The notes under the pieces: generated by a model | Told to the model about the DNA's origin: nothing | The model's input: only the letters and a program-made list of their open reading frames with translations | Databases searched by the model: none | Program-made: the position numbers and the translations under genes | Shown here: one piece after another, positions 1 through 12,700 of the stretch | Position numbering within the stretch: position 1 is the stretch's first letter | How the letters are laid out: the number at the start of each line of letters is the position of its first letter | NCBI GenBank assembly: GCA_002633005.1 | Contig: NMRA01000430.1 | Location: forward strand, 99,420-163,419 | Origin: Phoronis australis | Lineage: Eukaryota; Phoronida; Phoronidae | DNA: 64,000 nucleotides | Reading direction: 5' to 3'

Positions 1-539
1 TTTGGTTTCTGAATTTGTTGCAAATTGTTGGTATTAACTTAGTACCAGCAGGTCATGCAGTGTTTCTGTTTGGTGGTTATGCCTTAGTTCTCTGAGTGGA
101 ATCTTGCTGTCTTTGTTGGAAATGTCCTCTGGCAAATATCAGTTTTTTTCCAGATTTGTTGAAATTCTGTCAAATATAATGTGCTGAAATGTGAGACTAC
201 AACAAATGCTTGAGAAAAAGTTTTGAGGGTGAATTATGTGTCGTCTTGGCTACTTGTTTGTTGGTATTGATTATAATTTTGATTTGACATTCTTAAATGT
301 CATTCCCACTAGAACGCAAGTAAATGTGTCATGTTTGAATTTATGATTTCTCATTTTGTCTGTAAAAATCGCGCTGCTGGTGCCCACATACAGATCTGGT
401 GACACTTATTTCCATTTTGAATTTGATAGCATAGATTTGATAGCATAGATTTCTTCCCACGAATAACAACACCTAATGAATTTCCTTTATGATCGACGTA
501 TTTCACATTTAGACGGCGGAGTCTTGGTTACACTTTCAG

Positions 540-716
540 GGCAAGTGTCAGAGAAAGGACCCTCCATGTAAATACCTGCATCCGCCACAACACCTACGAG
601 AGCAGTTGTTACAGAATGGCAGAAATAACCTGATCTTGCGAAACATACAAATGCAAGCATTGGCAGCCCAGGTGACGACAGGGATGCCCCCTATGGTGCC
701 AAGTGTGATGCCTGTA
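540..716 (+). CDS. MBNL: MBNL exon: second half of zinc finger 2 and linker
   Basis: A 59-codon exon in phase 0 on both sides, with acceptor TTTCAG and donor GTAAGT. It opens at GKC of finger 2, the same junction as in vertebrate MBNL genes (KG|RC). The two cysteines are six residues apart (CQRKDPPC), whereas vertebrate finger 2 has four. The linker contains LLQNGRNNL, close to vertebrate LEINGRNNL. Reading stays open past the donor to a stop at 903-905. Confidence 0.93.
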
Positions 717-3700
717 GTAAGTCACATTTTGTATTTACCGCCCTCTGGTGTCTACTTATGGAGGTTCTATGTGAGCATCAAAAGAATTTGTAAGGCAAGG
801 GACTATTTGAATGAGAGTAATTCTGACGGGAATGTGTTAAACGCCTGTGTTGAAGTTTTAGACAAGTTGATGTCTGCTTTAACTGTTCAGGTGAAGCAAC
901 TGTAAGCATGCGACAAATTTTTTAATAAAATTATCTTTGTGATTTAGGTTGAATTGAAAGCTGATACTTCGTAAACAAGGCTTTCAATGGTATCGATGCG
1001 AAAAGTATTCCTTCTCCACCTGTTTATGGTGGGCCACATTGTTGTTTTTGTGGCCTCATTTTAAAGTCATCGTTTGCAACACCTATGTTGGTTGCACGCT
1101 ACAGCCAAATGAAACGGAAATATCCTGAAAGAGGAAGCGAAATTTTGTTGTCACTATTTTTCATTAAGCAATAATTTCTGTTTCTTTCTCAGTGGTGAAT
1201 TGAGCTTCAATGTATTGTAATATCTTCCGGAACTGTTCAGTGTTGTTGGTTTCTGGTGTGCTTTCGTTGTAGAACTATACATTTCTAGAAGTCGTGCGTC
1301 AAATATTCCTTTTTTGACAATGGCGTCATTTTTTTTTATAAATGCAGACATCATGCTGTGTCACATCCACTTTTGTCCGCCATATTTTTGAACAGACTGC
1401 TGTTGACATGTTCATACTTTAGACAGGAGATAGATTAGTGCAGTGAGCCTGATCTGCTGGCAACACACTGTGTGAAAGGGACAGCAGACTTCAAAGGGTT
1501 TTCAGGGGTCATCAGACATGGGTTGGACTCCAGGGCATGATACTCTCAAAGGCTCCCTTGTTTTACCTCCAAAACATGGTCACTGGGGGAGGGGGTCCTT
1601 GTTTTCATCTGTGATCCTGCCTCTTTTAATCTACGAGATCTGAAGGCTGTGTGTTGTGTATAATGTAATCAGCTCAACTGAAGTTGGCTAGTGGATATGT
1701 TTGTACATTTGATCATGAGTTGACATTATGTACACACTACACTAAGCCAACATGACTTCAACACTTGATCAGCAGGAGACCAGTGTCGCCATGCAACTTC
1801 CAAGTGTTTTTGAGTTTCCTACTCCTACTAACATATTTTTCCGATTGTCGGTATTTTGGTTACATGCCAAAGATTGACATTAAGAATAAGTGATCTATTA
1901 ACTTCCCTTTCCTTTTTTTCATTTCTGGCATACGATGCGAGTGGTAAACCGATCTCATATTCAGCAGCCATGATTCCTGGACAGACATATGTGGTAAAGT
2001 TATCTTAATCGTTGCTTGGGGCCGCTACTTCTGCTTTGCTGAAGCAGGATTGCATAGTAAAAAGACCTGGAATCACTCTCAATACAAGTGATATGCCCAA
2101 AAGTGTTAACAACTTTCCCAGAAAGCTTATCGAAATTGACAATTTTTGGTTGAAAAAGGTACTGATTGTTTCAATCGCTAAAAGTCTAAACAATTTCTGG
2201 ATTTGTCATGTTTAGAAAATAGTTTTATTTGGAAATAAAATGTAACACACTCCCAAGGTATCGGGTATGTTTACATTAAAATGGTGCGCGGGATCATAAC
2301 AATGCCTTGAAAGTTATTTGATGAGCGCTAAGCCATTCTGAATCTTATAGATTTGAAAAAAATGTTATCAACAAATCACATTATTTTGTGAGTTAAAACA
2401 ACAGTATCACTGACAAAAACAACCATTTGTCTAGTGTTGGTCCTTTTCGTCTGTATGTTGGCCTTAATGGTCTGTCAGAGGCGGGGTATTGACTGGTCTG
2501 GTCAGTGGTAAAGAGCGATTCCTTGGTTTTCAGTTGAGCACACCGAATGCTTACTTCCTGTGCTTCCCAAAATGCTTTGCAGTAGTCCTAAAATGGCATT
2601 GTCTATTGAATTGTCTCGGGAGCTTTAAACTGTCCATGATGGATCCATTCATTTTATAATAATTTAACAATGGTAATGATTGCTACTGATGGCACACGTT
2701 TTGTCATTGTGTCGTTGCTAGAGGACCTAAGTCATCCAGGGTGCGCTGCCATGGGAGTTGTATACGAGATGTGCCACTCGAATGGGGGGCTTTTTTCACG
2801 ACCAGTGTTTCTGTTAAAGGGTGTCCTTATGTCAAAACTTTCTACGGAATGGTGCATTTTCTGATTTAGTTTCCTACAAAAGGTTCATTTAGGGAGTTAA
2901 AAACTTAAGCAAGGGAAACCATTTTCTTACTCTGCGTCAATGCGCAGAAGGATTTTTAATGTTTCCTATATTTTTTAAAGCTTTGATTGCCAAGGACATG
3001 CTCATTTTTGTCAACAAGGAATCTTTTATACTGTTTCAGGCTTAAAGGGTTGAAATGATGCCTGTCTAAGAATCTTGCAAAGGGGTTAGGTTTTTGTAAG
3101 GAACAAAAAGTGTTTCTAGACCAAAACTCTGCAAAAGGGTGACTTTCATGGAAGCTCTCTTAATGAGTGATTACCTTTTCCAGCTACTTCCCAGTCTAAT
3201 AATAGTGGAGCACCCCTTGGGCTAGACTATGCCAGTCGCTCTTTGATCACATTTGACTACAGCATTGACACAGAACCCTGTTTCTTTGGGTCAGTCTCGT
3301 GATTGAGCGTTTTCTTCACTTTTTGGAAATTTCTGTTTACGTTTTTGTTGCCACTAAATGCGGATGCCAGTCATGTGACCACGCGCTCACCTGTTCTATC
3401 TTTTGTGCTTGCTTTGCAGCTTCTCTCTGTTCAAGCGCCACGTAGATAAAATTCTAGATTTTTTATTTTTAAAAGAATTGTGTAATTGAGTACTCCTAAT
3501 TTGTAATGTCTGAATACTTGTTAATACATAACTTAATAGCATCTCAATATTAATAATGAATTTCTGAAGTCTTGTCTCATTTTTGAAATGTCCAATCCGT
3601 TTTTTCCCATCTTTGTTTAAAAGTTAATAATCTTGATGTTTTCATTTCAAAGTTGGTGACCGTAAATCAAACCTCCTCAGTAGGGATCGGTTGTTATTTT

Positions 3701-6700
3701 GAAAAGGTCACAACATGTGTATGGAGTAACCTCAACATCACATAACATATGACAGTACCAGTCAATAAAGTGAGGTTGTCTTGCCTGGTCCCTGTCTAGA
3801 CTGTATTATCTAGTCTATTGTTATTATCACTTGTTGTATCACTGTAACCATCTGTCTGCCTGTATTGTAGCAAAGTCCGTACATCGCTGCAGCCTCCAAC
3901 AGTTACCCCTACAGTGCCATGACCTCGATGTCCGGAGTTCTGCCCAGTGTTGCCACCTCTGATCCTAGTGCCATAACACAGCCACAGGCGGCTGCTTCGC
4001 CTAATTCCGTCACGACTACCATGCCAGCACCTAAGATGCAGCGACCAGACAGACTGGAGGTAACATTATGAGTTGCGTGACTGCACACACAGTTGACTAC
4101 GACCATGTAGAACCTCTCAACTCCCACTCAAACCATCCACTGCAGTTTAGATCTTGTGTTGTGCATGCTTGGCTGTCAACAGTCTCTTACTTATTGTTAG
4201 TCGACACCCTACTTCAGTCTATTTAAGTCCTCATGCAGTCTATTGTTTCACGTTTACATCATACATGTTCACTTATATCTACCTGTTCTGTTTTTGTTAC
4301 AAATACTGAAATTGGAACTAGGTGCTAAGGATTTAAAGCATTGAGCAAGCGTTAGTCATTTTGGCACATCTGACCGGTGTCGTGCATCCTAAATGGTGTA
4401 TTTGTCTACATTACACGTGTCCGCTGTCACGCATCGAAGATGGAGCAGCGCACTTTGGACATGTCAGTTATGTGTGAGCTACTATGTTATTTTCATTTTT
4501 AAATCAAAATAGTTTTCAAAAACGATGTTGTTTTGCAAAAATTCGTCACTGACGCCAGACTCGAAAACGAGGCGATGAATGTTGAGGAGTTAGTGTCAGT
4601 TGTTCAGCTTTCCTGCTGTTGTGTTCTAACTGGCATGATGAAACTACAAAAGGAAGTGTCGCTACTCGGTCATTGAGCTCTTGTTCAGTGTTGCTAGATG
4701 ATGTCAAGGTCATGGCCACTCTTCTCACTTTATCTATGCAAGCCATTGTTTTTGCATTCTTAATTTCGTCACAGTTCAGTTTGTGCTAAGCCGCTTAGAC
4801 TGGTCTTGCTCAAAGTTAATCCTTACAGTTTTATTCATTTCAGTATGTTAAAAACTGACAAAGAAAAGTGACTCTAAATCTTGAAAACAAAATAGTTTTA
4901 TGTTGTGGTTTGCCCAACTTAGTCTTTGAAGCAATTTATTAAGTTAACAAATGTATGGGTCAACGTTGTTTGTTAACTAAATGTAGATTTTGCTGTCTTT
5001 GTAAACTTTGGCACATTCCCTCTTAAAAACCACCGTAAAAATTACATTATTTATGCATTTGGTCGCAAATTGCGATGGAAGAGAACATGCAAACATGCCA
5101 CCTTGGCTTTTATCTCCTTCATCTGTGCAACACCGCAGTTCGACTTCCTATCTTTCCAAATATTTGCACATTTTCTAATTTAGCCAAACCGTCAGTGAAG
5201 ATGACACAAATGAAGAATGTACACGGCATACGGTGTCACGTGGCGTTGCAGCTACTTTCAAGATTTAAGAGTCGTATCTTTGCAAAGCACCACTGTCCTA
5301 TATCTTGACCCCTGTATCGTAGTCCTGGGCACCACTGCTAGCTTTGTGGCCTTAATCTTTACCACTTTTTTCTTTCGGTAAAAAACTCAGCTTATCAGCT
5401 TTTCGCAACTCTTTGCGTGCAAACTGTGTTACTTTCTGATTTGAGAAGCTCTACGCTTTGAATATGGGGCAACCTCTGACTGACGACAGTGCCGCGTGCT
5501 GGTTGGTTGGTTTTGCAAAATCAACGTTTCGGTAAAAAGCTGGTCACCTTAAGGCTTGAGTGTTTGAATTTTCAGGTGTGCCGCGAATTTCAGCGGGGCA
5601 CTTGTACTAGACACGCCAACGAGTGTCGTTACGCGCACCCACCCGAAAGTGTCTGTATTGAGCAAACTGACAACACAGTAACAGTCTGTATGGACAATGT
5701 AAAGGGCAAGTGCTCCCGGGACTCCTGTAGATATTTCCACCCCCCTGCTCACCTACACGCTCAGATTAAAGCAAACCAGCAAAGAGCTAACTCTGCTGCT
5801 GTGCAAGCAATGGTAGGAACATCCAGCTAGATCTCTTCACTTTGTTCTTTGTCTCGTGTTATTGTATCTCTAGTGAGAACAAGCCCCTGTGTCCTGTCCT
5901 GTCAGACAGCCATGTCTGCTTCCAAATGGACCTGTCGGACAGATCCAGTACAGCCATGCTTGGACTCTAAGTGGACCTGTCAGACAGACCCAGTACAGCC
6001 ATGCTGGCCCCTAACTGGTTCTGGCAGACAGACCCAGTACAGCCTTGGTGGCCACTAACTGGTCCTGTCAGACAGACCCAGTACCGTCATGCCTGGCCTC
6101 TAACTGGACCTGTCAGACAGACCCAGTACAGCCATGCTGGCCACTAAGTGGTCCTGTCAGACAGACCCAGTGCAGTCATGGTGGCCACTAACTGGTCCTG
6201 TCAGACAGACCCAGTACAGCCATACTGGCCCCTAACTGGTCCTGTCAGACAGACCCAGTACAGCCATGGTGGCCACTAACTGGTCCGTCCTGTCAGACAG
6301 ACCCAGTACAGTCATGCCTGGACTCTAACTGGGCCTGTCAGACAGACCCAGTAGTCATACCTGGCCTCTAACTAGTCCTGTCAGACAAACCCAGTACAGC
6401 CATGGTGGCCCCCTAACTGGTCCTGTCAGACAGACCCGGTACAGTCATGCCTGGCCTCTAACTGGATTTTCCGCTGCCTGTGGCTCCCTCTATCAACCTA
6501 CAACAACTTTCGTAGCTTGTCACTTTAGTTTGCATGTGTGAAAGCCTGCTTGTCTGTTCTTAGTACCTGAGTGTATACCTAGCCAGATGAAGTTATAAAA
6601 TGTACAAGTACTTCATTGAATGTCGTCTGCTTTGGTCAAAAGAAGCCCACATTCACATGGTCCTGTTATCACTAGAGATGTGTAGAGCACCATAGCCAGC

Positions 6701-9700
6701 ACTATAGATATGGTACAGTGATGAGTCACTGTCTGCTTCAAACTGTGACAGAGTGTCGGCTTGCTTCTCTTCTCATCATCAACATGACATTCTGTTGTAC
6801 TACAACTTTGCCTACAGCTTCTCTGTATTTCAGTTAATTGTTGGCGGTCATGACACTCTCAAATTGATGCTAACCGACAGTATTAAGTCGACTTAATGTT
6901 GTAACTTTCAGATATATGATAATTGACTCTTAACATTACTGGTGCAGTACTGTTGACCTTGTATCGTGTTTATTTGTCTATTGTTCAGCTCAGTTTCAGT
7001 CTCCTGCTTGCCTTTCAATTCATGTGTAGCTCGCACACACTACTGGCAGGTCCTTGTCCGGTGGTCGCTGCCTGGACCTGCTCTGGTCATGGTCATATCA
7101 GCCTGTCCTGTTACAACTTCTGTGCACTAATCCTGCAGTAATGTTTTTGCCTGTTAGTGTTATGACACTGTGTGTTTCTTTTGAAGTTTATATTGAAAGG
7201 CATGTGGGTTGAAGTTGAGCTGTATTTATTTATCGCATGTTGGTTGAACATGTCAACTCAGATGGTGCTTTTTCTTTTTTATTTTATCACCCATCGTGCC
7301 TTGCCGCTTGCCTGTGTCATGTGCCGCCATCCCTGCAAATGCTGCCATTTCATTGGCCAAAATGCCATCGTGCTCGCATACTAATTAGCCGCCAGTGGTT
7401 GAGGTCAAGACAGCCCTGAAGCGACCTCGTGACCCTGCAGACGATCTCGTTCTGGTACTATTACCCATCATGCTTTGCATGTAGCAGTAATTTGATAGTC
7501 ATGCTTTGATAGGACAGTTGCACAGTCACATGATGTTTAGCTATAATTTCTGTGCGCATTAGTCTTTCACTTGTGTTTCACAGGCAACAACTCGCTATTG
7601 TATACATATATTTCGCCTTCTTGGCTTACGTACATGTGTGCTACTTGGTTATGGCCAGCTGGAACGTACATACGCTGTTGGCAGGTGGTGCTGTATCACG
7701 GGCTACTCATTCACCTTCGTTTCTTTCCATCTTGGGGAAAAGTCAACAGCTTCTGTAATCCTCAAATTTCCAACACTTTCAATTGTTCAAAATGCTTGTC
7801 ATGTGATTTTGCTGTCCTTTGTCAGAGTTTTGACTACTATTTACTATCTTAATGTAGCTCAACTTTCTCATGTTTATTTACCATACAATTGTCATGTGTT
7901 AGTGTTTGGTTTTTGGTTTTGTGTAGAATGCCACTTTCACCTTGTTATGGCCCGATTTGTATGAACGTCTCTCTACTGCGCTCTTAACCACACCTTCCAC
8001 ACAAATCAATATTTTGTCTGTGTTGCATAAAATAAAGACCTACTACTCAACATCTTGCCCCCTGTGTGTCAGAGTGTGTATCCGTCTGCCTCTGGTGAGT
8101 TTGGCCAGCAGACTGTGACCGAATTGGACCAAAACATTGAAAATGTTAATGTAACTAAATCATAGCTATTTCCTGTTCTTGAATTACAATAATTTTACAA
8201 ACTCTAGCTGTCTTTCCTCCCTTTTTACATACTTGTGAAATTGGTGTTCTGCACAAAATTGTGTTTAAAGTGCATTTGATGAAGTCATGACGCTTGACAG
8301 TGTTTACTGACCCTCCCTGGTGCAGGACAGTCAGCACTGTCGGCTGTTTGTGATTGAAGGAAACTGAGCAGTCTACGTTTCATTTAGATTCTCTATCTTA
8401 CAAATACACTGTGCATATTTTTGGATTCATGATCTTTTCCAAGTTGTCCTGTAATTGTTTTGTAAAATTTTGTCACTGCATCTTTTGTTCCTGGAAACTA
8501 CAATTAACTCTGAAATATTCCGATGCTTTTTATGGACTAGACTATTAACAAAAGTTAACATGGCGTGCATGCGAGCCAGGCATGGCGCGTGTCATTCTAC
8601 TCGCTTTATACTCAGTCTGCAGTGACTCAATTTAAAGACACAGCCTTCATTTATTTTGCCCACAGTGAGCGATCAAACTGATGAGCATCACCTCACAAAT
8701 ACAAGTGTGAGGTCACGACCTCACAAGTAAAGGTGTGAGGTCACGACCTCACAACTACAAGTGTGACGTCATGGTTGAACAGGCTGTGTGGTGGTGTCCT
8801 CGCCAACCCCACGGCCTGCGTATCCAAGCTGTCTTCAATGAGCTTGTTCTGGCTTATAAAGATTAATTGATGGAACCTAAATAGGCAGTGGAGTGTAATT
8901 GGCCCAGTGAAGTGGCTACACTTCCTCTGTCTGATCTGAACTGAACACCAGATGAAAATGAGTGTCAAATATCTCATTCTGAAAAACATTGATAAGAAGC
9001 ACCACCTGTCTTGACCCGTGTAAACGGACAAGACAAGTGTTGAAGGATTGTGATATTTCACAAAGCGCGTTTACATGAAACTGCCTGTTGGTAATGTAAA
9101 TTGCAGACTTGTTATGTGCGGTCAAGTTGTGTCATTTATAAATCGTGGTCTGTCACTTTTCACTGTATTTGACAAAAAGTTGTGAAAGATGGTTGGTTTG
9201 TGTGTCATTTGAACTTGATCATCACTGTGTTAGGTCAAACCACTTAGACATTATCATGTGTAAAATGTTGACTAAATAAGTGTACTTGGGGTGGCTGGAG
9301 CGACTTCCACTGAGTTCATCTTTAAATTGATACGTTTAAGTTGGACCACTGAAACACAGGCGAATTGCATAAATGAAATAACGGTTTTGTTTTTCCAAAA
9401 AATGGTGGTAAATACCGGTATATTGCCCTAGTAAGCATCCTTGTTCTTTATAAGTTCTCCAAACAGGAATTTCTCTACATTGTTATGTTCCCTAACCTCC
9501 AGACTCTCTGTAGAGTTCATATTTTCCAGTCACAATGCCCTTCAACAATCTGCCATGTTTCAAGAAAAGTAAATAGCTTGTGATTTTACCACACAGAAAC
9601 ATGAAACTAATAAAGTAATGAAGTAATAAATGCGCGCTAACTTTACATGTGGTTCAGTTAATATCACAGGAAGTCTATACCAGTTCCCGTTGCATCTGGT

Positions 9701-12700
9701 TTCAGTCAAACATGACTTTGATTTAGAGGTCTGTGGTGTCAAATGTAGATAATTGTTTAGACCAATTTGGTTGTCTATGACAATGAAAGGGTGAACAAAT
9801 TATGAAATATCGTATCAATCAGTTTGAAAACTGCGTGTCACTAGTAGTACTGTGGTAAAACATTGTCACAAGTAAGCCTGCCCTCTGGTGGCGGCTAGTT
9901 GCAGTTTGGGGCTACATTTTCACCGAATTAAGCGCCCTCTGTTGTCATGACTTCCTGATGTCCTGGGTGCTTCTTAGGGCAAATACGGTGTGTTCATTGT
10001 TATCGCCGTTATTAAAATTGTCTGTTAATGAATTGGGCATGGGTCTTGTCTAGTCTGATCAAAACCTCTCGAGTCTCAGATGATCGACACTGAAAATTTC
10101 CTTCAACAAATTTTTCACCATCTTGTTTCGCTCTGCCTCAAGCTGCCCCTTGTCCATCCAATGAAGAGGTCTGTGCCCGATTGCATGAAACTGCCAAATA
10201 GAGACTCAACTAAGTTCCTATATCACCTGCGTATTTGCGGACTTGTGAAAATAATGATTGTGTTTCCTTATGCTGTTTTAGTTTCATTGCTAAGTCAATT
10301 TTTGATTTTGATACACATATATGGTGAATCCTACGTAGAATTCTCAGGATTATCGAAAGTAAATAGGGATCTTTTCCTGCAACGCCCCTTATTTAAGGAC
10401 TAAGTCCCTAATATTTTTTTCATCAAACTCAGGGCTCAGTTTCCAGTTATATTAATAGAAAATGACATTAGTCAATGAGAAGCTAATAACAAAGATGAAA
10501 TGATAAAAAGGATTGCATCTGTGAGTAAAAAACGACAAAATGCACAAAAGATTTAGGGAACTCAGTTAAGTGCCTATTGACTGTTTCATGCAACTGGCCA
10601 TTGGGGTCTGAGGTCTGACCTATTAACCTCACCCTTTCCTGTATGTCAGGCTGTGTATAGTGCTATAACATTTTAGTCCAGTGATTTAAGTTCAGGTTTG
10701 CCTGTGGATTAAATGAGAAGTTTTAGCCAGTGTTAGACCACAAAAATGACACATCTCTCTTGCTGTATGTCTCAGTGTTTGTTTACTAACTGCCCTTCGT
10801 CATTTGTTCCCCATCTAGCAGTACACAGGAGGCTTGCCACAGACAGCTATGGGTTTCCCACCCACCATGTTGAACTATTACAAGAGACCAGCGCTGGCCG
10901 ATGGTAAGAGTGGCCTCCCAGTCTACCAGCCTGCTACGGTGGTCAACTACCAGACACTAGCAGCCATGCAGATGGCCGGCCAGCCGCAGGCGTACGTGCC
11001 CATGTCATGTAAGTAGGTCACACTAATGCTGCCTGTGTAGAGCGTTATTGCATGAGTTCTCGGTTGAATGCACCAATTGACCTATCTCCAACTGAATGTT
11101 TTGATTGCATGGTCGGTCGGAGCATGGTTATGCGCTCACATGTTATGTGGTCGCATATTGTCGTCCTGTCCCAGTGGCAGCACAATATCTTAATAACGGC
11201 TGGTCGCATCTTAGTGAAATATGTTACCAGGGTGTGGGCCATCAGTAGAGTGGTGCACAACACTTTTCAATCTGCTCCCAGGGCTAGAAGGCTGGCGTTT
11301 TCAGTGTTTTGTTTGAGGGATGAGTGTTTCCAAAGGAAATCTATAGAACTGATGGACAGATTTCAGCACACCCTTATGTGTCTTTTAGTCTCAAGGGTTT
11401 TTCAGTATCTTTTGGGAATGAGCATTTCCGAGTCATATCTCAAAAATTGGTCCGTCAATTTTAATAAAACACAACAGAGAGGTATCCGATGTCAATGTGC
11501 TGACACCAGTCAAGTTTTGGGCAAATTTGAATTCTGATCCCCCTCAAATCATTTTTCTGTCTGCCTTTGTGCCTGCCAGTCTCGGATGCCTAGTGCTTTT
11601 TTCCTTTGTGGCATTTTTTATATTTTTTTGTTGAAAATGTTGAAAACTTCATTTTTGACTTGATCTTAGTTTAAATGGGAAGATGCCTTGAAGGCTTATG
11701 TCAATTTGACTACTACAGCTCCTCTGTGTGTCAAAATGTTGTCTCCTAGTATTTCACATGAAGCTGACGATCACCCCTGGGTAAATACCGTTTGCTGTGT
11801 ACAGTGGGTACATATCCATGCATTGGTCTGGTTAAATTTAGATGCTATCTATTAAATATGCGCCCATGATCATTAGAGCTTGCCAGAAGTTATGATGAAG
11901 AATGCAGAGCTGTTGGTTGTTTGGTGATGGGTCAAATATGTGAACTATGGAATGTATGCTAGCTTTATACTCAAATGTTATCTGGCTGGGTTGCTTTGTG
12001 TGTTTTTAAAACTCTTTATGGACACTTAAATTTTCACATTTTGTTGCTTTTCATGTACCTTTCACTAAGTATTTTTATTTTAAACAAAAAGTTTTTTTTC
12101 TCATTTCAACAACTCCTCGTGTGACACCTGTTTGTTATATTTTCACGTCTGGCTGTTACTACTGCGCAATGCTGTCACAAACAATTGTCTCAATTCTTCC
12201 CGTTTGTTTTCATTGAAAGACGCTTTCTATCTTGTTGATTACGAAAGTATTGTATTGGTTGTTTTGTGCATGACTATAATTTGACAGCTTGTGACTAACT
12301 ACTTGGTGTGTTTCATTTCATATCTGATTGCCTGCTGCTTGCATGCTTCCTTTTCACAGTGCCCTTTGTACCCACGCTGCAGCCGTTAGGGGGCGCCACC
12401 CCCGCCCCTGGTGCCGCCACCGCTCACCTCGTTACTAACGCCTCTAGCGTTGTTTACTTAGACGATAACAATCAGGTAGTTTATCACTTTTTGGCTACCC
12501 TACATGTGTTGCTAACAATTTAAAGGTGAACTATCCCTGGTTTCTTGTGCTGCTTCTAACAACCAATAATCTAATAGATTTTGGCTCTTGAAGAGACCTG
12601 CGCTAGTTTAGTCGTTTCTTATCATCCCTTGATCAGCCGCATAGCCTGGGGTAGACAAATTCTGTAGCTAAAGCTAAACGGCTTCAAAACGCTCTTGGAT

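Noticed and set aside
1942-1993. Possible extra MBNL exon ending [11 protein letters not shown] before a GTAAAG donor
   Set aside because: The frame reads well, but available acceptors give lengths of 52, 29 or 26 bases, none divisible by three, so the phase-0 neighbours would not join.
8073-8094. Possible micro-exon (SVYPSAS) flanked by TGTCAG and GTGAGT
   Set aside because: It is 22 bases long and breaks the phase between the exons at 7454 and 10819. No homologous segment is known.
11052-11537. 161-residue open frame in an MBNL intron
   Set aside because: No recognisable domain, overlapped by an antisense frame, and located inside an intron flanked by well-supported exons.
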